Notes: generated from the sequence alone by a model not told the origin. A DNA stretch of 64,000 nt from an uncultured Pelagibacteraceae bacterium (GCA_902627565.1 CACOJM010000003.1:29944-93943), one strand, 5' to 3'. Counted from the stretch's first letter, positions 25,457-35,092 are shown. Made by a program: numbers and translations.

Positions 25457-28327
25457 TTAAGCTGCATCCTCTTTAAATTCATCCATACTTGGACATGTAC
25501 AAAAAATATTCTTATCACCATACACGTTGTCTACTCTTGCAACTGGTGGCCAAAATTTATTAGCTCTTAAAAATTTAGCCGGATAAGCTGCTTCTTGTCT
25601 TGTGTATTTGTGTTCCCAATTATCTGAAGCAAGCTCAGAGTCAGTATGAGGTGCATTTTTTATTGGATTATCGATTTTATCAAATTTACCTGATTTAATC
25701 TTATCTATTTCTTGTTTAATCTTAATTAATGTGTCACAAAATCTATCAAGCTCCGACAAGCCTTCACTTTCCGTTGGTTCTATCATCATAGTACCAGCTA
25801 CAGGCCATGACATAGTCGGTGCATGAAATCCAAAATCTATTAATCTTTTTGCGATATCTTCCTCTGTTACTCCTGTCTCTGATTTAATATTTCTAATATC
25901 AATAATACATTCATGTGCAACATTACCTTTTGATCCTTTATACAAAATTGGAAAGTGATCTTTCAGTCTATGAGCAATATAATTTGCGTTTAAAATTGCA
26001 ACTTGAGTAGCAAGCTTTAGTCCCGCTGACCCCATCATTTTAATGTACATCCAAGAGATTGATAGAATGCTTGAACTACCCCAAGGAGCTGCCGACACTG
26101 CTCCAATTCCAGTTGTTGGTCCACAATCTTTAATTACTGGATGATTTGGCAGATAAACTTGTAAATGTTTTTTACAAGCAATGGGTCCCATTCCAGGTCC
26201 TCCCCCACCATGAGGAATACAGAATGTTTTATGCAAATTTATATGACAGACATCTGGACCAAAGTTTCCAGGCTTTGCAACTCCGACTAAAGCATTTAAA
26301 TTTGCTCCATCCATGTAAACCTGACCACCATGTTTATGAACTAACTCACAAATGTCAGTTATTTTTTCCTCAAAAACTCCGTGGGTAGACGGATAAGTTA
26401 CCATTAACGCCCCAAGGTTTTCAGAATGTTGCTCTGCTTTTTTCTTTAAATCATCAAAATCAACATTTCCCTCTTTGTCACAATTAACAACAACCACTTT
26501 CATTCCAACCATTTGCGCACTTGCTGGATTAGTACCGTGTGCTGAACTTGGAATTAGACATATATTACGATTAGCCTCACCTCTATCTAAATGATATTTT
26601 CTAATGACCATTAAACCCGCATATTCGCCTTGAGCACCTGCATTAGGTTGAAGAGAAACACCTGAAAAACCAGTTATAGATCGCAACCAATTTTTCAGAT
26701 CAGTAAATAAATCTCTAAATCCCTCCATTTGTTCAATTGGAACAAACGGATGGGGTTCTGCAAATTCTTTCCAAGAAATTGGTATCATTTCTGCAGCAGC
26801 ATTTAGCTTCATTGTACATGAGCCAAGTGCTATCATGGTTCTATTCAAAGCTATATCCTTATCCTCCAGTCTTTTTAGATATCTAAGCATTTCAGTTTCT
26901 GAATGATATGAATTAAAAACTGGATGTTCTAAATATTTTGAGGATCTTAATAAGTTTTTTGGTAGATTAGGCAAACTTACTGAAGGATCTTCTTTCTTAA
27001 TTGATTCTGCCGCATTAAAAATTTTTAGTAGTTGATTTACTCTATAAACATTTTTTCTCTCATCAAAAGATACAGCAAGCATTTCAGAATTTACTTTTCG
27101 TATGTTAACTTTTTGATTTAAAGCATTTTCATAAATTTGATCAGTTTTTTCTTTTGTAATAATTGTAACAGTATCAAAAAAATAATTTGAATAGAGCTCA
27201 TATCCAGACTGTTTAATTTTATCAGCAAAACTTTTTGCTAATTGAGAAACTCTTTCAGAAATATTTTTTATTCCATCCGGACCATGATAAATAGCATATG
27301 CTGCTGAAACTATTGCTAATAAAGCTTGAGCAGTACAAATGTTACTTGTTGCCTTGTCTCTTCTTATATGTTGCTCTCTAGTTTGCAGTGATAATCTATA
27401 AGCCTTCTTACCATGTCTATCAACCGATACTCCAACGATTCTACCAGGCATTGATCTTTTATACTCATCTTTAGTTGCAAAAAAGGCTGCGTGTGGACCT
27501 CCATATCCCATTGGAATACCAAATCGTTGAGAGCTTCCAACAGCTATATCAGCACCAAGCTCTCTTGGCGTTTTTAATTTTGCTAATGCTAACAAGTCAC
27601 AAGCTAACACTGCCTTCCCATTCTTTTTGTGAATTTTACTAATTGACTCACTTGGGTCTTTAATATCTCCTAAAGTTCCAGGATATTGTAAAATTCCACA
27701 AACTAAATCCTCTTTTAATTTACCTAAAACATCATCCTCTTTACCAACTAAAACTTTTAAACCCATTGGTTCAGCTCTTGTTTGAATTACATTTATTGTT
27801 TGAGGATGACAGTCCTCTGACACAAAAACTAAATTACTATCTTTTTTATTTAATCTGTGACTTAGACCCATGGCCTCTGCCGCTGCTGTACCCTCATCTA
27901 ACAAAGAAGCATTAGCAATATCCATTCCCGTAAAATCAACAATCATTTGTTGAAAATTTAATAACATCTCAAGTCTTCCTTGAGCTACCTCGGGCTGATA
28001 AGGTGTATAAGAAGTATACCAACCTGGATTTTCTAATATGTTTCTTAAAATTACATATGGAGTATACGTTCCGTAATAACCCATACCAATAAAATTAGAG
28101 TAAACCTGATTTTTCTTTGAAATTGCTCTTAATTTTCTTAAAGCTTCATATTCCGAGTTCGACTCACCGATATTTAGTTCGCCTTTAAATTTTATTTTTT
28201 CTGGAACAGTATTATCGATTAAATCATCTAGTGATTGATAGTTTAGTTCTTTTAACATTTTTGATTGGTCTTCTTTAGAAGGTCCGATGTGTCTTTTTAA
28301 AAAGTCTTTTTCTGAATTTGGTAACAT
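25457..28327 (-). CDS. gcvP: Glycine dehydrogenase (decarboxylating), GCV P-protein
   Basis: The P-protein decarboxylates glycine with pyridoxal phosphate and passes the aminomethyl group to the lipoyl arm of GcvH. The 956-residue single-chain form (not split into two subunits) starts with DFLKRHIGPSKEDQ. The PLP lysine lies in HINLHKTFCIPHGGGGPG, and the conserved segments QTREQHIRRDKATSNICTAQ and AHGTNPASA are present. It overlaps gcvH by one base. Expression is probably set by the glycine riboswitch before gcvT. It releases CO2 and ammonia and feeds one-carbon units to tetrahydrofolate. Confidence 0.96.
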   Translation of the reverse strand: MLPNSEKDFLKRHIGPSKEDQSKMLKELNYQSLDDLIDNTVPEKIKFKGELNIGESNSEYEALRKLRAISKKNQVYSNFIGMGYYGTYTPYVILRNILENPGWYTSYTPYQPEVAQGRLEMLLNFQQMIVDFTGMDIANASLLDEGTAAAEAMGLSHRLNKKDSNLVFVSEDCHPQTINVIQTRAEPMGLKVLVGKEDDVLGKLKEDLVCGILQYPGTLGDIKDPSESISKIHKKNGKAVLACDLLALAKLKTPRELGADIAVGSSQRFGIPMGYGGPHAAFFATKDEYKRSMPGRIVGVSVDRHGKKAYRLSLQTREQHIRRDKATSNICTAQALLAIVSAAYAIYHGPDGIKNISERVSQLAKSFADKIKQSGYELYSNYFFDTVTIITKEKTDQIYENALNQKVNIRKVNSEMLAVSFDERKNVYRVNQLLKIFNAAESIKKEDPSVSLPNLPKNLLRSSKYLEHPVFNSYHSETEMLRYLKRLEDKDIALNRTMIALGSCTMKLNAAAEMIPISWKEFAEPHPFVPIEQMEGFRDLFTDLKNWLRSITGFSGVSLQPNAGAQGEYAGLMVIRKYHLDRGEANRNICLIPSSAHGTNPASAQMVGMKVVVVNCDKEGNVDFDDLKKKAEQHSENLGALMVTYPSTHGVFEEKITDICELVHKHGGQVYMDGANLNALVGVAKPGNFGPDVCHINLHKTFCIPHGGGGPGMGPIACKKHLQVYLPNHPVIKDCGPTTGIGAVSAAPWGSSSILSISWMYIKMMGSAGLKLATQVAILNANYIAHRLKDHFPILYKGSKGNVAHECIIDIRNIKSETGVTEEDIAKRLIDFGFHAPTMSWPVAGTMMIEPTESEGLSELDRFCDTLIKIKQEIDKIKSGKFDKIDNPIKNAPHTDSELASDNWEHKYTRQEAAYPAKFLRANKFWPPVARVDNVYGDKNIFCTCPSMDEFKEDAA

Positions 28328-28707
28328 TATGCTGATGTCTCCTTTGCAAATTTATCGTAATCATCTTTATTCATTAATGTACTCATTTCAGATGGATCTT
28401 TTATTTTAAGTTTGAAAAACCATGCTGAATTTTCTGGATCTTGATTAATTTTTGATGGATCATCTACTATAGCTTGATTTGTATCAACTACCTCACCACT
28501 TACAGGAGTATATACATCGCTAGCGGCTTTCGTTGACTCTACTACACCAGCTGTTCCATCTTTTTCTACACTAGTGCCTTTTTCAGGTAGCTCTGCAAAC
28601 ACAATATCTCCTAACATCTCCGTTGCATGTTTTGTTATACCTATTGTTGCTATGTCGCCCTCTAATTTTATCCATTCGTGTTCTTTAGAATATTTTACTT
28701 CACTCAT
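28327..28707 (-). CDS. gcvH: Glycine cleavage system H protein
   Basis: This 126-residue carrier holds the lipoyl arm that moves the aminomethyl group from GcvP to GcvT. The lipoylated residue is Lys60 in [10 protein letters not shown]. The sequence [16 protein letters not shown] at the start and the acidic middle are typical, and the length is normal. It overlaps both neighbours by one base, so the three gcv genes should be translated as a coupled set. No lipoyl synthase or L-protein gene is in this window. Confidence 0.95.
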   Translation of the reverse strand: MSEVKYSKEHEWIKLEGDIATIGITKHATEMLGDIVFAELPEKGTSVEKDGTAGVVESTKAASDVYTPVSGEVVDTNQAIVDDPSKINQDPENSAWFFKLKIKDPSEMSTLMNKDDYDKFAKETSA

Positions 28708-29810
28708 TAATTGGCTCCTTTCACATAGCTTTTTTTATAAAATGGCAAACTACAAATACTTGCTGCATGTTTTTTACCCCTTACCTCCAAAAATACTTTA
28801 GTATTTTTTTTTGAAAATTCATTTTCTACATATCCCATTGCTACAGGTCCATTAACACTTGGTCCAAATGTACCACTAGTGATTTCTCCGATATGCACAT
28901 CTAATTGGTTAAATATTTTTGTTTTTTCTCTAGCTATTATTCTTCCCTCAGGTTTTATTCCAACTCTAATTTTACTGACACCATTATTTAACTGTTTAAT
29001 AATAATATCAGAACCTATAAAGTCACCTTTAGTTATTCTTTCTTTTGAAATTGCCCACTTTAAATTTGCCTCTACTGGAGTTTTGTCTTTATCAAGATCA
29101 TGGCCATATAAACACAAACCAGCTTCCAACCTTAGGGTATCTCTTGCTCCTAAACCTACTAACTTAGAGCCTTTGTTGATTAATTCTCTGGTAAACTTAT
29201 CTGCAAAACTATTTGGTATTGATATCTCAAAACCATCTTCACCTGTATATCCAGATCGAGTAATATATAGTTTCTGATTTTCAAATGAGAACCAATTTCC
29301 TGACATAAAATTTAGATCTTTAACTCCATCAACAACTTCATTTAGTATAGGCGATGATTTGGGTCCCTGAATTGCTATTAAAGATCTATTTCCATCCAAA
29401 ATCATTTTGTACTTTTCATCTAAAAATTCCTTCAAAATCTTAAAATCGTTGTCTTTACATGCTGCGTTAAGAATTATTAAAAAACCCCCATCAATTTTTG
29501 TGATAATTAAATCGTCCTGTATTCCAGCATCTTTATCCATTAAGAAACTGTATTTTGAATGATTTAATTTCAAATTTTTCAAATCTAAAGGAAAGATTTT
29601 TTCAAAATCTTCAATTAAGTCTTCCCCACCGTAAACAAATAATTGACCCATATGTGAAACATCAAAGATACCAGAATGATTTCTTGTGAATTTATGCTCT
29701 TCGACAATACCTGCAGAATATTGAATTGGCATTTGGTAGCCTGCGAATTCAACAAACTTAGCATTACAATCTTTATGTAACTGGTACAGTGATGTTTTTT
29801 TTGTGTCCAT
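28707..29810 (-). CDS. gcvT: Aminomethyltransferase, GCV T-protein
   Basis: GcvT moves the methylene unit from the H protein to tetrahydrofolate and frees ammonia. The 367-residue sequence has [13 protein letters not shown] near residue 40, [10 protein letters not shown] near 195, [21 protein letters not shown] near 225 and [18 protein letters not shown] near 315, all family hallmarks. It is first in gcvT-gcvH-gcvP, behind a tandem glycine riboswitch. The start region AGAGTTAATATG is a perfect complement of a stretch in the riboswitch linker, which suggests translational control. Confidence 0.95.
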   Translation of the reverse strand: MDTKKTSLYQLHKDCNAKFVEFAGYQMPIQYSAGIVEEHKFTRNHSGIFDVSHMGQLFVYGGEDLIEDFEKIFPLDLKNLKLNHSKYSFLMDKDAGIQDDLIITKIDGGFLIILNAACKDNDFKILKEFLDEKYKMILDGNRSLIAIQGPKSSPILNEVVDGVKDLNFMSGNWFSFENQKLYITRSGYTGEDGFEISIPNSFADKFTRELINKGSKLVGLGARDTLRLEAGLCLYGHDLDKDKTPVEANLKWAISKERITKGDFIGSDIIIKQLNNGVSKIRVGIKPEGRIIAREKTKIFNQLDVHIGEITSGTFGPSVNGPVAMGYVENEFSKKNTKVFLEVRGKKHAASICSLPFYKKSYVKGAN

Positions 29811-29894
29811 ATTAACTCTTTTTACCCATCTGTATATTTGCCTGAGAGTTTTGCTCCTTCGGCGAGAATTTAATCTCTTTCCAGAGTTAATATG
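29808..29894 (-). promoter_or_regulatory. Candidate translational expression platform of the gcvT riboswitch
   Basis: In the minus-strand RNA, CAUAUUAACUCU (bases 29894 to 29883, between the two aptamers) is a perfect 12-nt complement of AGAGUUAAUAUG (29819 to 29808), which holds the purine-rich ribosome site and the AUG of gcvT. The first arm overlaps the 5' strand of aptamer 2 P1 (UCUG, which pairs with CAGA at 29829-29832). Glycine binding that closes P1 should free the start site. No U-tract terminator is present, in keeping with control of translation. Confidence 0.7.
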
Positions 29895-29971
29895 CTACGG
29901 TCCTTTTTGCCTGAGAGATTCCTGGGTGGTTGCTCCTTCGGCGCTACGATTTTCTGTAGTCTCTCCCGTAG
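29829..29971 (-). promoter_or_regulatory. Tandem glycine riboswitch (gcvT motif)
   Basis: Read on the minus strand, both glycine aptamers show the GCCGAAGGAGCAA core. Aptamer 1 (29971-29895) has P1 CUACGG/CCGUAG, GGGAGAGAC, and CCCAGGAAUCUCUCAGGCAA. Aptamer 2 (29886-29829) repeats GCCGAAGGAGCAAAACUCUCAGGCAA with a short P1 (UCUG/CAGA). The element fills the whole leader of gcvT. Glycine riboswitches before gcvT are well known, and a glycine-activated one has been described in SAR11. Confidence 0.96.
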
Positions 29972-29975
29972 TGAT

Positions 29976-30004
29976 ATAATCTAACATGTAGATAGATATG
30001 TCAA
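29976..30004 (-). promoter_or_regulatory. Sigma-70-type promoter of the gcv operon
   Basis: On the minus strand a consensus -35 TTGACA (30004-29999) is followed after 17 bases by GATTAT (29981-29976), which matches four of six -10 positions. Transcription would begin a few bases later, at the 5' edge of the riboswitch. The -35 overlaps the stop codon of the upstream DMT gene. Confidence 0.65.
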
Positions 30005-30879
30005 TGAGTAATAGTTTTTTCACTTTTTTTAATAAGTGTATAAAACTGTATTAAAACAGCCAAAAGTATTGTTGCTCCTCCAATTAAACTAAAAATTGAG
30101 GGTCTTTCGCTGACAAACAAAAAAGCCCACAAAGGTCCTAAAACAGATTCGGATAGCATTATAATGCCAACCATAGCAGATGGGGTAGTCCTTGCACCAA
30201 TTGTGATGAAAATAAAACCAAATCCGATTTGGAAAAAACCAGCTAAAAAACCTAAAAAAATATCATGATAAGAAATCATAATTTTATTTGAGAGAATGTA
30301 TCCAATGATACAGCAACATATACCAGCAACAAATTGTGCAGGCACCATATCAATTGAAGGAAATTTTCTCACAACAATAATCAGCACTGCAAATGTAATT
30401 GGCATAGAAAAAGCAGCCAAGTTTCCTGTTAATTCTCCTGGAGTTAAAGAATTTCCAACCATGATTAAAACACCCACCATCGCTAAAATTATTGAAAAAA
30501 GTGTAATTGAAGAAATTTTTTCTTTTAAAAAAAAATAACCAAAAACTGCCAAAAATAAAATTTGTAATGAAATTATAAAATTAGTATTTGCTACTGTGGT
30601 ACTGTACATAGCTACTACATAACCACAAAAACCTAAAGATAGAATTACTCCAGCAATAAATCCTGGCAATCCAGACAAATAAAATGAATTAAATATTTTT
30701 TTTTTATAAGTAATCATCAAAAAAATTAAAATCGTAATAGAGAAAAAAATTGATCGCCAAAATAGTATTTGCCATAAGGTGGCGCCTTCGAAAGATTTAA
30801 CAATTAATCCTCCAAAGCTTAAGCTCACTGCTCCTAAAAAGACTAAAAGAGGGCCAGGTAAATCTTTAATTAAATTCAT
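30001..30879 (-). CDS. EamA/DMT family permease
   Basis: This 292-residue protein has about ten membrane helices in two EamA repeats, the second starting near residue 150 (LTGNLAAFSMPITFAVLIIVVRKF). The end has MLSESVLGPLWAFLFVSERPS, the usual DMT late motif. It begins one base after the 5-oxoprolinase subunit C stop (they overlap at 30879), so it is probably co-transcribed with pxpB-pxpC. A substrate linked to 5-oxoproline or glutamate is possible from position. Its stop codon lies inside the gcv promoter. Confidence 0.82.
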   Translation of the reverse strand: MNLIKDLPGPLLVFLGAVSLSFGGLIVKSFEGATLWQILFWRSIFFSITILIFLMITYKKKIFNSFYLSGLPGFIAGVILSLGFCGYVVAMYSTTVANTNFIISLQILFLAVFGYFFLKEKISSITLFSIILAMVGVLIMVGNSLTPGELTGNLAAFSMPITFAVLIIVVRKFPSIDMVPAQFVAGICCCIIGYILSNKIMISYHDIFLGFLAGFFQIGFGFIFITIGARTTPSAMVGIIMLSESVLGPLWAFLFVSERPSIFSLIGGATILLAVLIQFYTLIKKSEKTITH

Positions 30880-31823
30880 TAAATTCGAGATATTAAATTT
30901 TGAGTTTCCAATTCATACAATTTAAATAATGTTTCTGCATCAGATAATTCTACCTCTTTAAATCTAATTTTTGATCCTGGCGTAAGTTGCACTAATTTGT
31001 CATAATCTGCACTTATAACTACTCCTAATTTAGGGTATCCGCCAATAGTTCCATGATCAGATAACATTATAATTGGATTACCATCAGCTGGTACTTGTAT
31101 TACACCTTTTATTAATCCCTCAGATTTAATGTTCGTGTTAACTATATTTTCAATTTTAGGCCCCTCTAATCTCATTCCCATACGATCTGATAACTTCGAT
31201 ACAGTAAATTCTTTTTCAAGAAAATTTTTTTTACCTTTTTCTGAAAAGTAGTCGAAATTTGTACCCTTAATAATCCTAATATTTTCAATTTTAGTATTTA
31301 TATAATCTAATTTATAATTATTTAGATTTTCATTAATTTTTGAAATATTTATTTTTTGATTTTCCTCTAATTTTTTTCCATTATTAGCACCTATGTTTGC
31401 TTTCGTATTAGTTGAACAACTTGCCCATTGATATTTTAAGTCTATTTGACCACCAATACCTAAATATCCATAAACAGATTTATTCGTTGAAATAATATCT
31501 AACTCATCACCATTTTGGATATTAAATGTTTGATAACATTTGCCATCAATAATTATCTCATTTCTTTTTATTTTAAAGTTTACATCACCAGTTATTGCAA
31601 CACTTATTTTGTTTCCGTAGTATTTTAATAAAGGGCCTTGATAAGCAAATTCTATAGCGGGGTTATCTAATTTATTTCCAGTTAATTTATTTACTAATAA
31701 ATAATTTCTATTATCCATAGCTCCACTAAATGGTATACCTATGTGGTAAAGGTTATTTCTACCTTGATCTTGAAAAGTTGTATTGATCCCTGCTCTTTTA
31801 ATTTCAAAATAGTTTTTAGTCAT
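30879..31823 (-). CDS. pxpC: 5-oxoprolinase subunit C (biotin-dependent carboxyltransferase-like)
   Basis: This 314-residue protein belongs to the KipA/allophanate-hydrolase-subunit-2 family, now known as PxpC. It shows RAGINTTFQDQGRNNLYHIGIPFSGAMDNRN at the start, NPAIEFAYQGP, KLSDRMGMRLEGP near 200 and VPADGNPIIMLSDHGTIGGYP near 250. PxpA, PxpB and PxpC together hydrolyse 5-oxoproline to glutamate with ATP. It overlaps pxpB by 8 bases; pxpA is divergent beside them. 5-Oxoproline forms when glutamine or gamma-glutamyl compounds cyclise. Confidence 0.88.
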   Translation of the reverse strand: MTKNYFEIKRAGINTTFQDQGRNNLYHIGIPFSGAMDNRNYLLVNKLTGNKLDNPAIEFAYQGPLLKYYGNKISVAITGDVNFKIKRNEIIIDGKCYQTFNIQNGDELDIISTNKSVYGYLGIGGQIDLKYQWASCSTNTKANIGANNGKKLEENQKINISKINENLNNYKLDYINTKIENIRIIKGTNFDYFSEKGKKNFLEKEFTVSKLSDRMGMRLEGPKIENIVNTNIKSEGLIKGVIQVPADGNPIIMLSDHGTIGGYPKLGVVISADYDKLVQLTPGSKIRFKEVELSDAETLFKLYELETQNLISRI

Positions 31824-32490
31824 TGTAATTGTTATATTGATCTTTTGTAATTTCTTTAAAAGAAATTATGTCTCCTGGATTAATCAAGTTTGGATCTTTT
31901 TCTTTTAAGTTATTAAAAATATTCATTGGTGTATTACCTATAATGTTCCATCCTCCAGGACTTTCATAAGTATAGATATTTGCAAATTGTTCAGTTAAAC
32001 CAATAGATCCTTTTGGTACTTTAACTCTGGGTGTTTCAAGACGTTCAGCTCTCATATTATAATCTAAATCTCCAAGAAATGGCATTCCTGCTATAAAGCC
32101 GGTCATATAACAAAAAAATTCTTTATCAAAAAAGTTTTTATAAATATCTTCACGACTTAAATTCAAAATCTGCTCTAATCTCTTAATATCTAGCGAAAAA
32201 TTTTCATGAGTACAAACTGGGATTTCAATTTTTTTATTTTTCAAATCACTAGTGTTTGTAATTGTTAAGTTTTCAATTATATTTTTTAGATCTTTAAAAT
32301 TTGTTTTTTTTAAATCAAATGAGACTATAAGCTTATTATATGACGGGGTGAGATTATTTATCCCCTCTATATTTTTATTTTGAATACTTTTAAAATATCT
32401 TATTACTTGTATATTTGTTTCTTTGTTAACGTCCTTTCCAAAATCACAATATAAAGCTGCGTCACCAAGATTTAATATATTTTTTATCAT
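31816..32490 (-). CDS. pxpB: 5-oxoprolinase subunit B
   Basis: This 224-residue protein is in the KipI/allophanate-hydrolase-subunit-1 family. It has LGDAALYCDFGKDVN at the start, a PSYNKLIVSFD segment, the motif CYMTGFIAGMPFLGDLD near residue 130, VPKGSIGLTEQFANIYTYESPGGWNIIGNTP near 155, and a final PGDIISFKEI. These fit PxpB. It is the first gene of the pxpB-pxpC-DMT unit and starts 21 bases from the divergent pxpA start region. It is the partner needed by PxpC for 5-oxoproline cleavage. Confidence 0.88.
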   Translation of the reverse strand: MIKNILNLGDAALYCDFGKDVNKETNIQVIRYFKSIQNKNIEGINNLTPSYNKLIVSFDLKKTNFKDLKNIIENLTITNTSDLKNKKIEIPVCTHENFSLDIKRLEQILNLSREDIYKNFFDKEFFCYMTGFIAGMPFLGDLDYNMRAERLETPRVKVPKGSIGLTEQFANIYTYESPGGWNIIGNTPMNIFNNLKEKDPNLINPGDIISFKEITKDQYNNYND

Positions 32491-32511
32491 GTCATGTTAT
32501 ACTTAGAATTT

Positions 32512-33291
32512 ATGACTATGGAAATTAATATAAACTGTGATTTAGGTGAAAAATCAAAACATCACTCAAATAAATATGATCCAGATTTATTAGAAATCGT
32601 GAACTCTGCAAATGTTGCCTGTGGTTATCATGCTGGAGATGAGGAAACTATGAATCAGGTTATAAAAATTTCCAAAAAAAATGGAGTAAGTATTGGGGCT
32701 CATCCGTCCTTCAATGATCCAGAAAATTTTGGGAGAGAAAGAATAAATTTAAATTCGTCTGAAATTGCTAAACTAATCATGGATCAATATGAAATCCTAC
32801 AAAAGATTGCAGTAAATCACGGAGAAAATGTTTCACATATTAAACCACATGGAGCTTTAAATAATATGGCATGTGAAGATATAGAATTAGCTACAACTCT
32901 AGCGAAAACAATAAAAGGTATAAGTAAAGATTTGATATATCTAGTTCCAACGGGATCAAAAATGGAAAAAGCGGCTAAAAAGTTGGATATGAAAATCGCA
33001 TGTGAAATATTTGCAGATCGAAATTATGAGGATGATGGAAATCTAGTATCAAGAAAAAAATCACATGCTTTGATTACTGATCCAGAACAGGCTCAAAAAC
33101 ACGTATTGAAAATGGTTCAATCTCAGTCGCTTAATTGTCACAGTGGAAAACAAATACCTTGTGAAATAGACTCTGTATGCATACATGGGGATAATCTTAG
33201 TTCGTTAGAAACTGCTAAATGTATTAGAAAGAACTTAGTTGAAAATGGATTAAAATTGATAACATTAAACAAAATGAAAAAATTTATATGA
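32512..33291 (+). CDS. pxpA: 5-oxoprolinase subunit A (LamB/YcsF family)
   Basis: PxpA has EININCDLGEKSKHH, IVNSANVACGYHAGD, GAHPSFNDPENFGR and HIKPHGALNNMA, the family's metal and active-site blocks. The frame is open from an ATG at 32494, but the ATG at 32512 or 32518 fits the family's start (usually two to four residues before the INCDLGE-type motif). A TATACT at 32498-32503 lies 8 bases before 32512, so a leaderless message is possible. It is divergent from pxpB, its partner, and overlaps the following TPR gene by 4 bases. The protein is about 259 residues. Confidence 0.88.
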   Translation: MTMEININCDLGEKSKHHSNKYDPDLLEIVNSANVACGYHAGDEETMNQVIKISKKNGVSIGAHPSFNDPENFGRERINLNSSEIAKLIMDQYEILQKIAVNHGENVSHIKPHGALNNMACEDIELATTLAKTIKGISKDLIYLVPTGSKMEKAAKKLDMKIACEIFADRNYEDDGNLVSRKKSHALITDPEQAQKHVLKMVQSQSLNCHSGKQIPCEIDSVCIHGDNLSSLETAKCIRKNLVENGLKLITLNKMKKFI

Positions 33292-33785
33292 TTAGAAAAA
33301 TTATAATTACCCTCTCGATTTTTTTTATGATTTCAACAAATTTGTTAGCTGCTGGATCTTCAGGTAGCGATAGTAACGGAAGTAAAAAAACCTCAAAATA
33401 TGATCAAGCGGTTAAATTAATCAAATCAGCAAAAAAATTAGAAAAAAAAGGTAAAACTGAAAAAGCAGAGAAAAAATATTTAAAAGCTCAAAAACTATTA
33501 ATTGCCTCAAATAAATCAAAACCTAACAAACCTGACACATTAAATTATTTAGGTTTTACAACTAGAAAAATTGGTGACTTTGAAAATGGGGAAAAGTATT
33601 ATCTTCAGGGTTTAGCAATTGATCCAAACCATATTGGTATTAATGAATATCTTGGTGAATTGTATGTTGCAACAAATAGACATAATCTTGCAGTTGAAAG
33701 ACTAGAAGTTTTGAAAGGTTGTAATTGTGAGGAGTATGATCAACTAAAAGCTATTATAGCTGGGGAAAAAGTTTCTAAATACTAA
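33288..33785 (+). CDS. Secreted TPR-repeat protein
   Basis: This 165-residue protein begins with a cleavable signal peptide (hydrophobic residues 5-20, LLAAG cleavage region), followed by a short Gly/Ser stretch and tetratricopeptide-like helices: KYDQAVKLIKSAKKLEKKGK, PDTLNYLGFTTRKIGDFENGEKYY and INEYLGELYVATNRHNLAVER. TPRs mediate protein contacts, here probably in the periplasm. The partner is unknown. It overlaps pxpA by 4 bases (ATGA) and converges on the TRAP permease gene with a 4-base overlap. Confidence 0.7.
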   Translation: MIRKIIITLSIFFMISTNLLAAGSSGSDSNGSKKTSKYDQAVKLIKSAKKLEKKGKTEKAEKKYLKAQKLLIASNKSKPNKPDTLNYLGFTTRKIGDFENGEKYYLQGLAIDPNHIGINEYLGELYVATNRHNLAVERLEVLKGCNCEEYDQLKAIIAGEKVSKY

Positions 33786-35092
33786 TTTAGATTTTTTACC
33801 ATTTGTTCAGGCATCCACAAAGCAATTTCAGGAAAAACAACAACTAGAGCCACGGCTAAAACCATTAATAAGAATAATGGAAAAGCACTTCTTGCTATGT
33901 AACCCATATCTTTATTTGCCATGCCTTGGAGAACAAATAAATTAAAACCTACAGGTGGAGTTATTTGAGCCATCTCAACTACAATTACCAAAAATATTCC
34001 AAACCAAATCATATCAAATCCGGCTTGCCTTATCATAGGCTCAATTATTGCCATCGTTAATACCACGGCCGATATACCATCAAGAAACATTCCTAAAATA
34101 ATATAAAAAATCATTAGTACAAAAATTAAAACGAAAGGTGACAAATCCATATTTTGTATCCATATTGCTAAATTTCTTGGCAAACCTGTAAAGCCCATTG
34201 CTAAAGACAGGAATGTTGAACCAGCTAAAATAAAAGCAATCATACAGGATGTTTTAGTTGCACCTAACAAAGAAGACTTGAATGTTTCTAAATTTAAACT
34301 TTTTTGAAAATAAGATAAAATTAAAGCTCCAACAACACCAAGAGAGGCAGCTTCTGTTGCTGTTGCTATTCCGGTATATATAGATCCAATTACTGCCGAG
34401 ATAAGTATTATTACTGGCAATAGTTGTTTAGATCTTTTTATTTTTTCTAAAAATGAATATTCTTCAATAATTTTTGGCATATCCTTTTTGTTAATTAATG
34501 ACCAAATAATTACATAAGACATAAAGATTAATGCAATCATTATACCTGGAATGATTCCTGCAATAAATAATTTGGCTATTGATTCCTGAACCGCAACTCC
34601 ATAAATTATTAAAATAATAGAAGGAGGAATTAATAAACCCAAAGTTCCAGAACCAGCTAAACTACCAAGTAAAATTTTTTCCGGATATTTTCGTTTTCTC
34701 AACTCAGGAATAGACATTTTCCCTACTGTTGCAACTGTAGCTGCTGAAGAACCTGAAATAGCTGCAAATAAAGCGCAACCAACAACATTTACATGGATTA
34801 ATCCACCTGGAAGTTTCTGCATCCACGGGGATAGACCTTTAAATAGATTTTCAGAAAGTTTCGTCCTAAATAGAATTTCTCCCATCCAAACAAATAATGG
34901 TAATGCAGTTAAAGTCCATGAAGATGAAGTTCCCCATATTGTTGTCGCCATCGCGTCACCAACAGGTCTAGAGGTGAACAACATCATTCCAACTGCTGAC
35001 ACACCAATCATACTTAATGCAACCCAAATACCAGAACCTAAGAAAAATAAAAGAACACTGATAAAGAAAATTGTTAGAAGAATTTCAGCCAT
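33782..35092 (-). CDS. dctM: TRAP transporter large permease (DctM)
   Basis: This 436-residue inner-membrane protein has about twelve helices and TRAP-M motifs such as ALPLFVWMGEILFRTKLSENLF, AISGSSAATVATVGKMSIPELRKRKYP, GTLGLLIPPSIILIIYGV, and near the end EMAQITPPVGFNLFVLQGM. It is the ion-driven channel subunit of a TRAP uptake system, using a sodium gradient in known cases. It starts one base after dctQ and shares a minus-strand operon with it and with the binding protein upstream. The substrate is probably an organic acid or related carboxylate, not resolved. Confidence 0.92.
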   Translation of the reverse strand: MAEILLTIFFISVLLFFLGSGIWVALSMIGVSAVGMMLFTSRPVGDAMATTIWGTSSSWTLTALPLFVWMGEILFRTKLSENLFKGLSPWMQKLPGGLIHVNVVGCALFAAISGSSAATVATVGKMSIPELRKRKYPEKILLGSLAGSGTLGLLIPPSIILIIYGVAVQESIAKLFIAGIIPGIMIALIFMSYVIIWSLINKKDMPKIIEEYSFLEKIKRSKQLLPVIILISAVIGSIYTGIATATEAASLGVVGALILSYFQKSLNLETFKSSLLGATKTSCMIAFILAGSTFLSLAMGFTGLPRNLAIWIQNMDLSPFVLIFVLMIFYIILGMFLDGISAVVLTMAIIEPMIRQAGFDMIWFGIFLVIVVEMAQITPPVGFNLFVLQGMANKDMGYIARSAFPLFLLMVLAVALVVVFPEIALWMPEQMVKNLN

